Shown here piece after piece: positions 52,533 through 64,000 of a stretch of DNA of 64,000 bases (positions are counted from its first letter, which is position 1; every line of letters begins with the position of its first letter). This DNA is from Agrobacterium vitis (GTDB lineage Bacteria > Pseudomonadota > Alphaproteobacteria > Rhizobiales > Rhizobiaceae): the NCBI RefSeq assembly GCF_013426735.1, contig NZ_AP023273.1, positions 310,001 to 374,000 on the forward strand. Reading direction: 5' to 3'. Made by a program: the position numbers and the translations under genes. Under the pieces are notes generated by a model, which was given only the letters and a program-made list of their open reading frames with translations, was not told the origin of the DNA and searched no databases.

Positions 52533-53384
52533 ATGATGGCAATCGACAAAACAAGCCTCGATCAATGGTATCCCATCGATACCGAAACGCTCATTCCCTA
52601 TGGCACATCCGCAAACCGGCTGCTGGGCATCGACCTCGTCGTAACCCGCACCCAGAACGGTGACGTGACTGTGAAAGCGCAAGAAAACAAGCTGCCAATC
52701 CGGCGGCGCTACGGCTATATCTGGACAACGCTCGGCACCCCGGACAAGGAGATTTTCCCCATTGAGGAAGCCGATGAACCGGACCGCCGCATCGTGCCCT
52801 GCGGTGCTGTCACCGTGAAGGCATCAGGCCTGCGGATTGTTGAAAACTTTCTCGACATGGCGCATTTTCCCTTCGTCCATACCGATATTCTCGGCTCCGA
52901 ACCGCATACGGAAGTCGAGCATTATAATGTGGAAATCCGCCGCGATGTCGATGAGGTCTGGGCGACCAACTGCCAATTCTTCCAGCCACAGGCCGCCCTT
53001 TCCGCCACGGACGGGTTGATGACCCACTATATCTACCGGGTGATGACGCCGTTCACGACGCTGCTCTACAAGACCTGTCCGAATTCCGACAGCCGGTGGG
53101 ATGTGATCTGCCTGTTCGTGCAACCCCTTGACCCGGATCGCTGCCGCGCCCATCCGATCATGTATCTGATCGACGACCAATCAACCACTGCCTCGCTGAT
53201 CCAGTTCCAGCAGCTGATTTTCCTGCAAGACCGGATCATCCTTGAAAACCAGCGCCCGGTTCTCTTGCCGATGGAGCCACGCTCGGAAATTCCCACCCGG
53301 GCTGACGCCACCTCCATCGCCTATCGCCGATGGCTGAAGGAAAAGGGCGTGACCTATGGCACCTCGCTAAAGGCCGTTGCATGA
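52533..53384 (+). CDS. Rieske-less aromatic-oxygenase-type catalytic subunit (NdmC-like), copy 2
   Basis: A 283-residue paralogue of 37613-38479; long stretches such as ENFLDMAHFPFVHTDILG and YRRWLKEKG are identical. The iron site is complete (N105, D108, H111, H116, and Asp in FLQDRIILENQRP). The N-terminus (LDQWYPIDTETL, RRYGYIWTTLGTP) keeps the outer strands of the Rieske fold but has no C-x-H or C-x2-H loops. It lies in the importer operon, so one copy is on each arm of the cluster. The two may form a hetero-oligomer or act on different positions of the substrate. ATG 52533 follows GGGAGA. Confidence 0.85.
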   Translation: MMAIDKTSLDQWYPIDTETLIPYGTSANRLLGIDLVVTRTQNGDVTVKAQENKLPIRRRYGYIWTTLGTPDKEIFPIEEADEPDRRIVPCGAVTVKASGLRIVENFLDMAHFPFVHTDILGSEPHTEVEHYNVEIRRDVDEVWATNCQFFQPQAALSATDGLMTHYIYRVMTPFTTLLYKTCPNSDSRWDVICLFVQPLDPDRCRAHPIMYLIDDQSTTASLIQFQQLIFLQDRIILENQRPVLLPMEPRSEIPTRADATSIAYRRWLKEKGVTYGTSLKAVA

Positions 53385-53403
53385 CCAATACCACGCACCA
53401 GCC

Positions 53404-54768
53404 ATGAGCGATTTCAGGAACAGGGTGCTGATCGCCAGCGGTTTTCATGCGCCGGTGGCTGACGAAATCGATGTATTGACGGATTGCCTGATCGCTATTG
53501 ATGCGGAGGGCATGATCCTCTCTGTGCAGCGCCCCGGCGATGAAGGATACGGATTGGTAAAAGCCGAAGCCGACCGCCAGGGCCGGCTTTCACGCCTGCC
53601 CGCGGGTTGTCTGCTCCTGCCGGGGCTAGTGGATTGCCATGTGCATGCGCCACAATATCCGCAGCTTGGCACAGCGCTGGATGTGCCGCTCGAAACCTGG
53701 CTGCATGCCCATACCTTCCCGCTGGAAGCCCGCTATGCGGATTTGGCCTATGCAAGGCGCGTCTATGGCCTGCTGGTCGATGATCTGCTGGCCAATGGAA
53801 CGACGACGGCGCTGTATTTCGCCACCATTCACCAGGATGCGACCCGCGTGCTGGTCGATACCTGCCTTGAAAAAGGCCAGCGCGCCCTGATCGGCAAGGT
53901 CGCCATGGACAATGCAGAGCAATGCCCGGACTATTACCGGGACGCCTCACCGGACGCGGCTTTGCAGGGGACACAAGCGCTGATTGACTATGTCAGCACT
54001 CATCCCGACAACACGGCCTCCCGTGTCTGGCCGGTGGTGACGCCACGGTTCATTCCGGCCTGCACGGATGCGACGCTGGAAGGCTTGGGTGCGATGGCGC
54101 GGGACTGCGGCTGCCATGTGCAGACCCATTGCTCGGAAAGCGATTGGGAACACGCCTATGTGCTATCGCGCCACGGCATGACGGATGCGATGAGCCTTGA
54201 TCGCTTCGGCCTTCTCACCCGCCGCAGCATGCTTGCCCATGCCAATCTGCTGACTGCTGATGATATGGACCTGATCAAGCTGCGACAGGCAGCGGTTGCG
54301 CATTGCCCGCTCTCCAACGGCTATTTCGCCGGAGCGGTCTTTCCCCTGCGGGCTGCCCTGGAAAAGGGCCTGAATGTCGGGCTGGGCAGCGATATTTCCG
54401 GCGGACCGAGCGCCTCGCTTCTGGACAATATGCGCGCCGCCATTCTCGTTTCCCGCATGCTGGAAACCGGCGTCGATCCGGGCCTCCTGCCGGAAAAGCG
54501 CGCAAGCGGTGCCAAGGCCCGCATCGACTTTTGCCACGCCTTCCATATCGCCACCGCAGGCGGCGGCAAGGCATTGGATTTGCCTATCGGCCAATTTGCC
54601 CCGGGTTATCGCTTCGATGCAATCATTGTTGATCCGCAGGCCGCCCAAGGCACGCTGCGGTTCTGCGAGAGTGATGAAATGACTGAGACCCTGCTCCAGA
54701 AAATCGTCTTTACTGCATCGCGTGCCAATATCTCTGCCGTGTTTATCGACGGATGCAAGGTGGCCTGA
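53404..54768 (+). CDS. guaD: Guanine deaminase
   Basis: A 454-residue amidohydrolase converting guanine to xanthine. LLPGLVDCHVHAPQYPQLGT is the guanine deaminase metal motif, followed by PLETWLHAHTFPLEARYAD, CGCHVQTHCSESDWEH, CPLSNGYFAGAVFPLR and NVGLGSDISGGPSASLL, all standard. ATG 53404 is preferred over an in-frame TTG at 53377; its ribosome site is weak, and the previous gene ends 19 bases upstream. Xanthine could pass to the dehydrogenase at 34-37 kb. Confidence 0.94.
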   Translation: MSDFRNRVLIASGFHAPVADEIDVLTDCLIAIDAEGMILSVQRPGDEGYGLVKAEADRQGRLSRLPAGCLLLPGLVDCHVHAPQYPQLGTALDVPLETWLHAHTFPLEARYADLAYARRVYGLLVDDLLANGTTTALYFATIHQDATRVLVDTCLEKGQRALIGKVAMDNAEQCPDYYRDASPDAALQGTQALIDYVSTHPDNTASRVWPVVTPRFIPACTDATLEGLGAMARDCGCHVQTHCSESDWEHAYVLSRHGMTDAMSLDRFGLLTRRSMLAHANLLTADDMDLIKLRQAAVAHCPLSNGYFAGAVFPLRAALEKGLNVGLGSDISGGPSASLLDNMRAAILVSRMLETGVDPGLLPEKRASGAKARIDFCHAFHIATAGGGKALDLPIGQFAPGYRFDAIIVDPQAAQGTLRFCESDEMTETLLQKIVFTASRANISAVFIDGCKVA

Positions 54769-54910
54769 TCAGCACGGAAAAGCGGCGACATAGCTGCTGC
54801 TGGAACCGAATGGGTTCTCGATAGTTTAGCCTGCCGTGCGAGCGTCCACCCCTATTCAATCAGGGATGATGAGAGAGCACGCTCGGCAGTTTTACCCCGG
54901 AAAGACAAGA

Positions 54911-55768
54911 ATGCCTGATATCGCCGAACAGGAAGCCGCCCAGGAGGCGCAGCCGTCCAACGCCATGTCGGAGGAAGACAAGCAGGATATCGGCGAGCGA
55001 GGGTCCGGGTCGGCCAAGGTGGTTCATGAAGTCGTTCGCCTGCAAGGCGACGAGGAACTGGGCCGCCCGCTTCAGTCCCTGCTTTTTTCAGGCTTCGCTG
55101 CCGGTGTGGCAATCTGTACATCGCTGCTGGCGGAGGCCTTTCTGCACGTGCGGCTTCCCGACATGCCTTGGCGGGAGCTGATCGTTTCCCTTGGCTATAC
55201 GGTCGGCTTCGTGATCGTCATTCTGGGCAATCTGCAACTGTTTACCGAAACGACCGTTACCGCCGTGCTTCCTATCGCCGCCCACCCGACACGTCGCAAC
55301 TTTTATCGGCTTCTTCGCCTATGGGTGACGGTCCTCGCGGCCAATCTGCTCGGAACATTTTTCATAGCAGTGCTCATGGAAAAACAACTGATAATCGGCG
55401 CTGAACAGCGGGAGGCGATACTGGATATTTCCAGAGCGATCCTTGGGCATGATTTTGCAACGACATTGCTGCTTGCCACGCCTGCGGGCTTTCTGATTGC
55501 CTCTATCGCGTGGATTCTCCCCAATGCCAAAGGCAATGAGTTCTGGGTCATCGTGATGATTACCTATACAGTCGCGCTCGGCGGATTCAGCCATGTCGTC
55601 GCCGGGTCCGGGGAGGCGTGGCTGCTGATGCTGGCGGGCGAAACAAGCGTCTGGGGTGCAATTGGCGGCTTTATCCTACCCACACTGATCGGCAATATCA
55701 TCGGCGGCACCGGACTGTTCGCCGTTGTTGCCCATTGCCAGGTCCGCGATGAACTCAAGCCGGATTGA
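54911..55768 (+). CDS. Formate/nitrite transporter (FNT) family protein, YfdC-like
   Basis: A 285-residue membrane protein. A charged cytoplasmic N-terminus (~60 residues, ending VVHEVVRLQGDEELGRPLQS) precedes six hydrophobic helices of the FNT channel fold: ARG-free entry LGYTVGFVIVILGNLQLFTE, then TVTAVLPIAAHPT and LPTLIGNIIGGTG. It is closer to E. coli YfdC than to the formate channel FocA. ATG 54911 is chosen; the frame is open further upstream. It starts 142 bases after guaD and could be co-transcribed. Formate export would fit demethylation chemistry, but this is speculative. Confidence 0.85.
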   Translation: MPDIAEQEAAQEAQPSNAMSEEDKQDIGERGSGSAKVVHEVVRLQGDEELGRPLQSLLFSGFAAGVAICTSLLAEAFLHVRLPDMPWRELIVSLGYTVGFVIVILGNLQLFTETTVTAVLPIAAHPTRRNFYRLLRLWVTVLAANLLGTFFIAVLMEKQLIIGAEQREAILDISRAILGHDFATTLLLATPAGFLIASIAWILPNAKGNEFWVIVMITYTVALGGFSHVVAGSGEAWLLMLAGETSVWGAIGGFILPTLIGNIIGGTGLFAVVAHCQVRDELKPD

Positions 55769-55783
55769 TGTGGAAATCCGTTT

Positions 55784-56974
55784 TCAGGCAGGCAGGCGCA
55801 TTTCGCTTGGAAGATCCTGCGGGGAAAACAGCGCATTGTGAAGCTGGTTGAGCGCGATGGCCACCGCGCCAACCAAGGTGGCGCGGGACGCAAGCGTGCT
55901 CGCCTCAAGCGAGATATTGCTGCGGGTCGAGGTTGCCAGCGCCTCCTTGACCATGCGCACCATCAACGGATTGCGACCGACATTGCCGCCGAGAATGATC
56001 TTACCCGGATCGAGCATGGCGTGAACCGAAACCACCAGCAAAGCGGCCAGCCGAGCGGTTTCCTGCACGGTCGCCAGCGCCTTTGCTTCACCGTTTTCGG
56101 CAGATTCGAGAATGTCACGCACAGTGAGACCCACGTCTCCGGGGTTGCCATAGCGCTCCAGAATGCCGCGGGCACCAATGGCGCATTCGAGTGCGCCGCG
56201 CTCCAGACTTTCCGAGTTGTACGGATCGGCTCCGAACGGTAGATAGCCGATTTCGCCTGCCGCTCCTTTAGCCCCGCGCATCAACTTGCCATTGAAGAGG
56301 ACGCCAAGGCCAATACCGGTTCCCAGCGACACGAACGCAACCGAATCCAGACCGACGCCGCTGCCTTTCCAGCTTTCGCCAATCACCGCCGCATTGACAT
56401 CGTTTTCGATGATCACATCGCAGCGGAAAATGCCCTGCAAGGCCTTGATCACATCGAGACTGCCAATTTCTGACAGGTTCGGCGCCAGCGAAAGCCGACC
56501 GGTTTCAGGATCGATGACGCCAGGCATGGCCACGGCGGCCAACAGAACCTTGCTGCGGGAAACCCTCGCCTTTTTAAGCGACGCTTCGACAATCCCGCTG
56601 ACATGCGACAGAAGGGCCTCCCCACCACGCTCTCCGGCCGGCTTCTCGGCCTCCTGCACAATTGTCCCTGCAATATCGGCAATCGCCACCCGAATGGTCG
56701 TTGCACCGATATCCATACCGATGACAAAACCTGCATCCGGTGCGACTTCATAGGTCACGGCACTGCGCCCGACCTTGCCGGACACGATTCCCTTGACCCG
56801 GACCCAGCCCGCCGTCTCAAGTGTGCGGATAACCTCGGACATGGTCTGTTTCGACAATCCGGTCTTTTTTGCCAGATCGGCCCGCGAGGTCGGGCCTTGG
56901 TGCAGAAGGATGTCCATGGCGGCGCGAACGGAGATCTGGCGTAACATCGGCGGTGTGCTTGTCCACAGATTCAT
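55784..56974 (-). CDS. ROK-family transcriptional regulator, probably of lacZ
   Basis: A 396-residue regulator. The N-terminal winged helix (SRADLAKKTGLSKQTMSEVI) is followed by a ROK sugar-kinase-like domain (GFVIGMDIGATTIRVAIADI, IENDVNAAVIGE, AGEIGYLPFG). The usual C-x-C-G-x2-G-C zinc motif is replaced by GALECAIGARGI, so zinc binding is doubtful. ATG 56974 is used rather than the in-frame TTG at 56980. It is divergent from the beta-galactosidase gene and probably represses it until a sugar binds. Confidence 0.9.
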   Translation of the reverse strand: MNLWTSTPPMLRQISVRAAMDILLHQGPTSRADLAKKTGLSKQTMSEVIRTLETAGWVRVKGIVSGKVGRSAVTYEVAPDAGFVIGMDIGATTIRVAIADIAGTIVQEAEKPAGERGGEALLSHVSGIVEASLKKARVSRSKVLLAAVAMPGVIDPETGRLSLAPNLSEIGSLDVIKALQGIFRCDVIIENDVNAAVIGESWKGSGVGLDSVAFVSLGTGIGLGVLFNGKLMRGAKGAAGEIGYLPFGADPYNSESLERGALECAIGARGILERYGNPGDVGLTVRDILESAENGEAKALATVQETARLAALLVVSVHAMLDPGKIILGGNVGRNPLMVRMVKEALATSTRSNISLEASTLASRATLVGAVAIALNQLHNALFSPQDLPSEMRLPA

Positions 56975-61749
<4,775 letters not shown>

Positions 61750-61818
61750 GATCGATCTCGATAGGGCATAAGTCGAATTTCAAGGTGTAGGGGACGGCAA
61801 CATCGTCGAACACCGCCG

Positions 61819-62811
61819 TCAGCGGCTGTCTTCCACCATGCGCAGCCGTTCCTGGGCGTAGTGCATGAAATGGCTGGCAGCAGGCGAGAGCGAACCGCGC
61901 GCCCGGTGAAGAATGTTCAGCCTTTGCAGTCCGGCAGACCCGGTCAGCGGAAGAAAGACCAGTTCTCCGCTTTGCAGTTCGCGGTCCACATCGACGCGGT
62001 TGAGAAAAGTGACATGCGGTGCGCCATGCACCAGCCGCTTCATCAATTCCATGGAATTGGTCTCGACAACAGGCGTCAATTGGGCCTGGGTTGGTGTCAG
62101 GTTTTCAACCACCTCCCGCAGCGACAGGCTCTTGTCAGCCAGCACCAGCGGATAGATCAGACAATCGGCGATCCGCACCGTCTTGCGCACCGCCAACGGA
62201 TGGTCCGGCGCAACCACAGCGCCGAGCGGATGCATAAATTCCGCCGCGCGCTGCAAGCGATTATCCTCCGGCAGATTATAGGCCAGTGCCAGATCGGCCG
62301 CCCCTGAAGCGACCATGTCGCAAACCGCGGCGCGATCTCCGACCTTGATGCGCAGGCTGACCTGCGGAATATCGGCACGGTAAGCGGCAATGATGTCGGC
62401 AAGCCTGCCCGCCGCCAGCGTTGCCATGGTGGCGATCACCACCTCGCCTCGGCTGAGGCCACGCAGGGCCTTGATCTGCACCCGCATCGTGTCATGCGCT
62501 TTCAGCGTCTCGCGGATATGGGCAATCAGGATTTCCCCGGAACTGGTCAGCTTCAACCCACGCGACAACCGCTCGAAAATCGGTGCATCCAGTTCCTGCT
62601 CCAGGTCAAGGATATAGCGATTGATGGCAGAGGCAGCGACATTCAGTGTCTTTGCCGCCTTGCGGATCGAGCCCTGCCGGGCGACTTCGTCGATATAGCG
62701 CAAAGCGCGGCCATGAAGCATCAGCGTTCCCGTCGCAGAACAGGGGCGTTTGCCCCTGTCCGCTGTCTGTCTGGCCACGATGGCATCATGGCTCGCCGGG
62801 TTCAACATCAT
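61819..62811 (-). CDS. LysR-family transcriptional regulator
   Basis: A 330-residue regulator. The helix-turn-helix is in YIDEVARQGSIRKAAKTLNV and ASAINRYILDLEQELDAPIF, followed by the effector-binding domain. ATG 62811 overlaps the stop of the upstream oxygenase (ATGA). Homology starts nearer ATG 62721, so about 30 extra N-terminal residues may or may not be made. It probably controls the small locus around it. It resembles the LysR at 42709-43659 in length and in the N-terminal pattern. Confidence 0.88.
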   Translation of the reverse strand: MMLNPASHDAIVARQTADRGKRPCSATGTLMLHGRALRYIDEVARQGSIRKAAKTLNVAASAINRYILDLEQELDAPIFERLSRGLKLTSSGEILIAHIRETLKAHDTMRVQIKALRGLSRGEVVIATMATLAAGRLADIIAAYRADIPQVSLRIKVGDRAAVCDMVASGAADLALAYNLPEDNRLQRAAEFMHPLGAVVAPDHPLAVRKTVRIADCLIYPLVLADKSLSLREVVENLTPTQAQLTPVVETNSMELMKRLVHGAPHVTFLNRVDVDRELQSGELVFLPLTGSAGLQRLNILHRARGSLSPAASHFMHYAQERLRMVEDSR

Positions 62812-63797
62812 TTCCGGGCGAAGTTGGCGTTGATGCGCTGCGTCAGGTAATCTCCAGCGGTGATCGCCTCATATTTGCCGAGCGGACCCTGCATGACCGC
62901 ATCGCGATTGGCCTGGCAGAAGAAGGGAAGCGACAGACGCCGGCCCAGATATTCGCCTGGACGCGGCATGCGGACGCGGTGAAGCGTCGATTGTAGCTGA
63001 TCATCAGACCAGCGCATCAGCATGTCACCGATATTGCAGGTGATGTAGCCATTTTTCGGCGGTACATCTGTCCACTCGCCGGAGGCCGCATCCTTGCCGG
63101 GGCAGACCTGCAAGCCGCCCTCGCCTTCCTTCTGGTGCAGGATGGTCAGGCAATCGAAATCGGAATGGGCACCAGCCCGCCAGAACTCGAAATCCTCCGG
63201 CTTGGCATGTTCCATCGACATGTAATGGATCAGCCGCTGCGTCGATTGGTACTCACTGGAGGCCGGATCATGCGCCTTGGTGAAGAAGTCCTCGGCAAAA
63301 CCCATCTTCAGGGCAAAGCAGGAGAGAATGCGCATGCCGAGTTCCCAATTCTGCCGCTCGAAGCGCAGCATTTTCTCCTTGAAATCAGGCAGTTCTTCTT
63401 CACTCGGCCACAGTCCGCCCATCATCGGGCGGGTAATCTGATAACTTTCCTTGTTATCCGGCGTGCCGGTGGAAGGACGCACCTGCGCCTTGAATTCCCA
63501 TCCGGCATTGGTTCCCTTGGGCATCGGATACTGGGCTTTGACCTCGGCTGGCAATTCAAAGAAGGACCAGGCGGTCTCAAAAGCCGCGTCGATATCCTGC
63601 TGCGGGATACCGTGGTTATAGACCTGGAAAAACCCGATACCAACCGAGGCCTCCCACAATTGATCGGCGATCTCAGCCTTGCGATTGTCGAAATCGGCGA
63701 GATCAATGACAGGCACATCGCGCTCGACGGTCTTGCCGACGCCGCCAATGGTGGTTTCCTTGTTCAATTCGGCAAGGCTGTAGCTTTGCATGGTCAT
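62808..63797 (-). CDS. Isopenicillin-N-synthase-like Fe(II) oxygenase
   Basis: A 329-residue double-stranded beta-helix oxygenase. VPVIDLADFDNRKAEIADQL and VGIGFFQVYNHGIPQQDIDA are the N-terminal signature. Iron ligands are His and Asp in GAHSDFDCLTIL and His in STLHRVRMPRPG, with RRLSLPFF giving the R-x-S motif that binds 2-oxoglutarate or substrate. ATG 63797 follows AGGAGA. Such enzymes also oxidise pyrimidines and purines in nucleobase pathways; with a CodA-like deaminase beside it, hydroxylation of a nucleobase or its alkyl group is possible. No beta-lactam genes are near. Confidence 0.85.
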   Translation of the reverse strand: MTMQSYSLAELNKETTIGGVGKTVERDVPVIDLADFDNRKAEIADQLWEASVGIGFFQVYNHGIPQQDIDAAFETAWSFFELPAEVKAQYPMPKGTNAGWEFKAQVRPSTGTPDNKESYQITRPMMGGLWPSEEELPDFKEKMLRFERQNWELGMRILSCFALKMGFAEDFFTKAHDPASSEYQSTQRLIHYMSMEHAKPEDFEFWRAGAHSDFDCLTILHQKEGEGGLQVCPGKDAASGEWTDVPPKNGYITCNIGDMLMRWSDDQLQSTLHRVRMPRPGEYLGRRLSLPFFCQANRDAVMQGPLGKYEAITAGDYLTQRINANFARK

Positions 63798-63908
63798 GGC
63801 AGTCTCCTTGAGGTTGGGCCGGATACCGGCCGTTGAGGAGCAATGTCCGGGCATGCCCGACTGCTTCTACTCCGAAAAGAACGGGGAATTTTCCCCCGGC
63901 AAAAGGCT

Positions 63909-64000
63909 TCAGCTGTTCTTCGGCAGGCTCCAGGGAAACAATAGTTTCTGTACGAGCAGCACCGCCTGAAACAGAATGAGCGACAGCGCCGCCAGCACGA
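63909..64000 (-). CDS. C-terminal end of an ABC transporter permease (5' part outside window)
   Basis: Reading leftward from the window edge gives 29 residues, VLAALSLILFQAVLLVQKLL, then FPWSLPKNS and a stop at 63911-63909. A terminal hydrophobic helix followed by a short FPW tail is typical of BPD_transp_1 permeases of the nitrate/pyrimidine-precursor type. It lies 111 bases upstream of the oxygenase gene, in the same direction. Only family-level naming is possible. Confidence 0.55.
   Translation of the reverse strand, partial: VLAALSLILFQAVLLVQKLLFPWSLPKNS

Overview
This window looks like a piece of a Rhizobiaceae-type alphaproteobacterial replicon (Agrobacterium, Allorhizobium or Rhizobium relatives). 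That is an inference from the GC-rich coding style, the many stacked ABC importers, the start/stop overlaps and the gene families present; no rRNA or tRNA marker is visible. It is catabolic accessory content. I see no insertion sequence, phage, integrase or CRISPR array, and no obvious island edge.

Layout. (1) 1-5133: two divergent SsuA-like sulfonate-type solute-binding genes, the right one followed by permease and ATPase, then a convergent FAD/NAD(P)-binding oxidoreductase. (2) 5496-11642: a SHOCT-domain protein, OsmC, and the trehalose pair treY/treZ arranged head to head. (3) 12207-19405: a probable quinate/shikimate unit made of a polar-amino-acid-type ABC importer, an AroE-family dehydrogenase, AroQ dehydroquinase and a QuiC-type dehydroshikimate dehydratase, with a TetR regulator. 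Together these would convert quinate or shikimate to protocatechuate. (4) 19525-28425: a Liv-type importer and a short aromatic pathway (flavin hydroxylase, extradiol dioxygenase, FAH-family hydrolase). A 21-bp element is shared between the two ends of this block. (5) 28838-32308: lldR-lldD with strong FadR-type operators, and scoA-scoB. (6) 32469-54768: the most unusual part, described below. (7) 54911-64000: an FNT-family channel, a ROK regulator divergent from a GH2 beta-galactosidase, then a CodA-like deaminase, a LysR regulator, an isopenicillin-N-synthase-like oxygenase and the end of a permease gene.

The central 22-kb region has two divergent units. Thirteen genes run leftward from 47267: an acylphosphatase-like small protein, a stand-alone Rieske protein, a GST-family protein, an adenine deaminase, a LysR regulator, a split TPP decarboxylase, a GMC oxidoreductase, a TRZ/ATZ-type deaminase, a Rieske-less oxygenase, a fused FAD-molybdopterin dehydrogenase, its [2Fe-2S] subunit and an aldehyde dehydrogenase. 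Six genes run rightward from 47742: a BMP-family nucleoside/purine-type ABC importer, a second Rieske-less oxygenase and a guanine deaminase. The two oxygenase subunits keep the mononuclear-iron site, but their Rieske cluster loops are deleted. A separate Rieske protein and a GST sit together in the same cluster. This recalls the NdmC/NdmD/NdmE caffeine N7-demethylase of Pseudomonas putida CBB5, in which NdmC lacks its Rieske cluster and NdmE is GST-like. With adenine and guanine deaminases, a xanthine-dehydrogenase-type enzyme and a purine-type importer beside it, the simplest reading is uptake and oxidative trimming of a substituted purine, such as an N-methylated purine or an N6-substituted adenine like a cytokinin. 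The exact substrate cannot be read from the sequence, and no dedicated reductase is encoded here.
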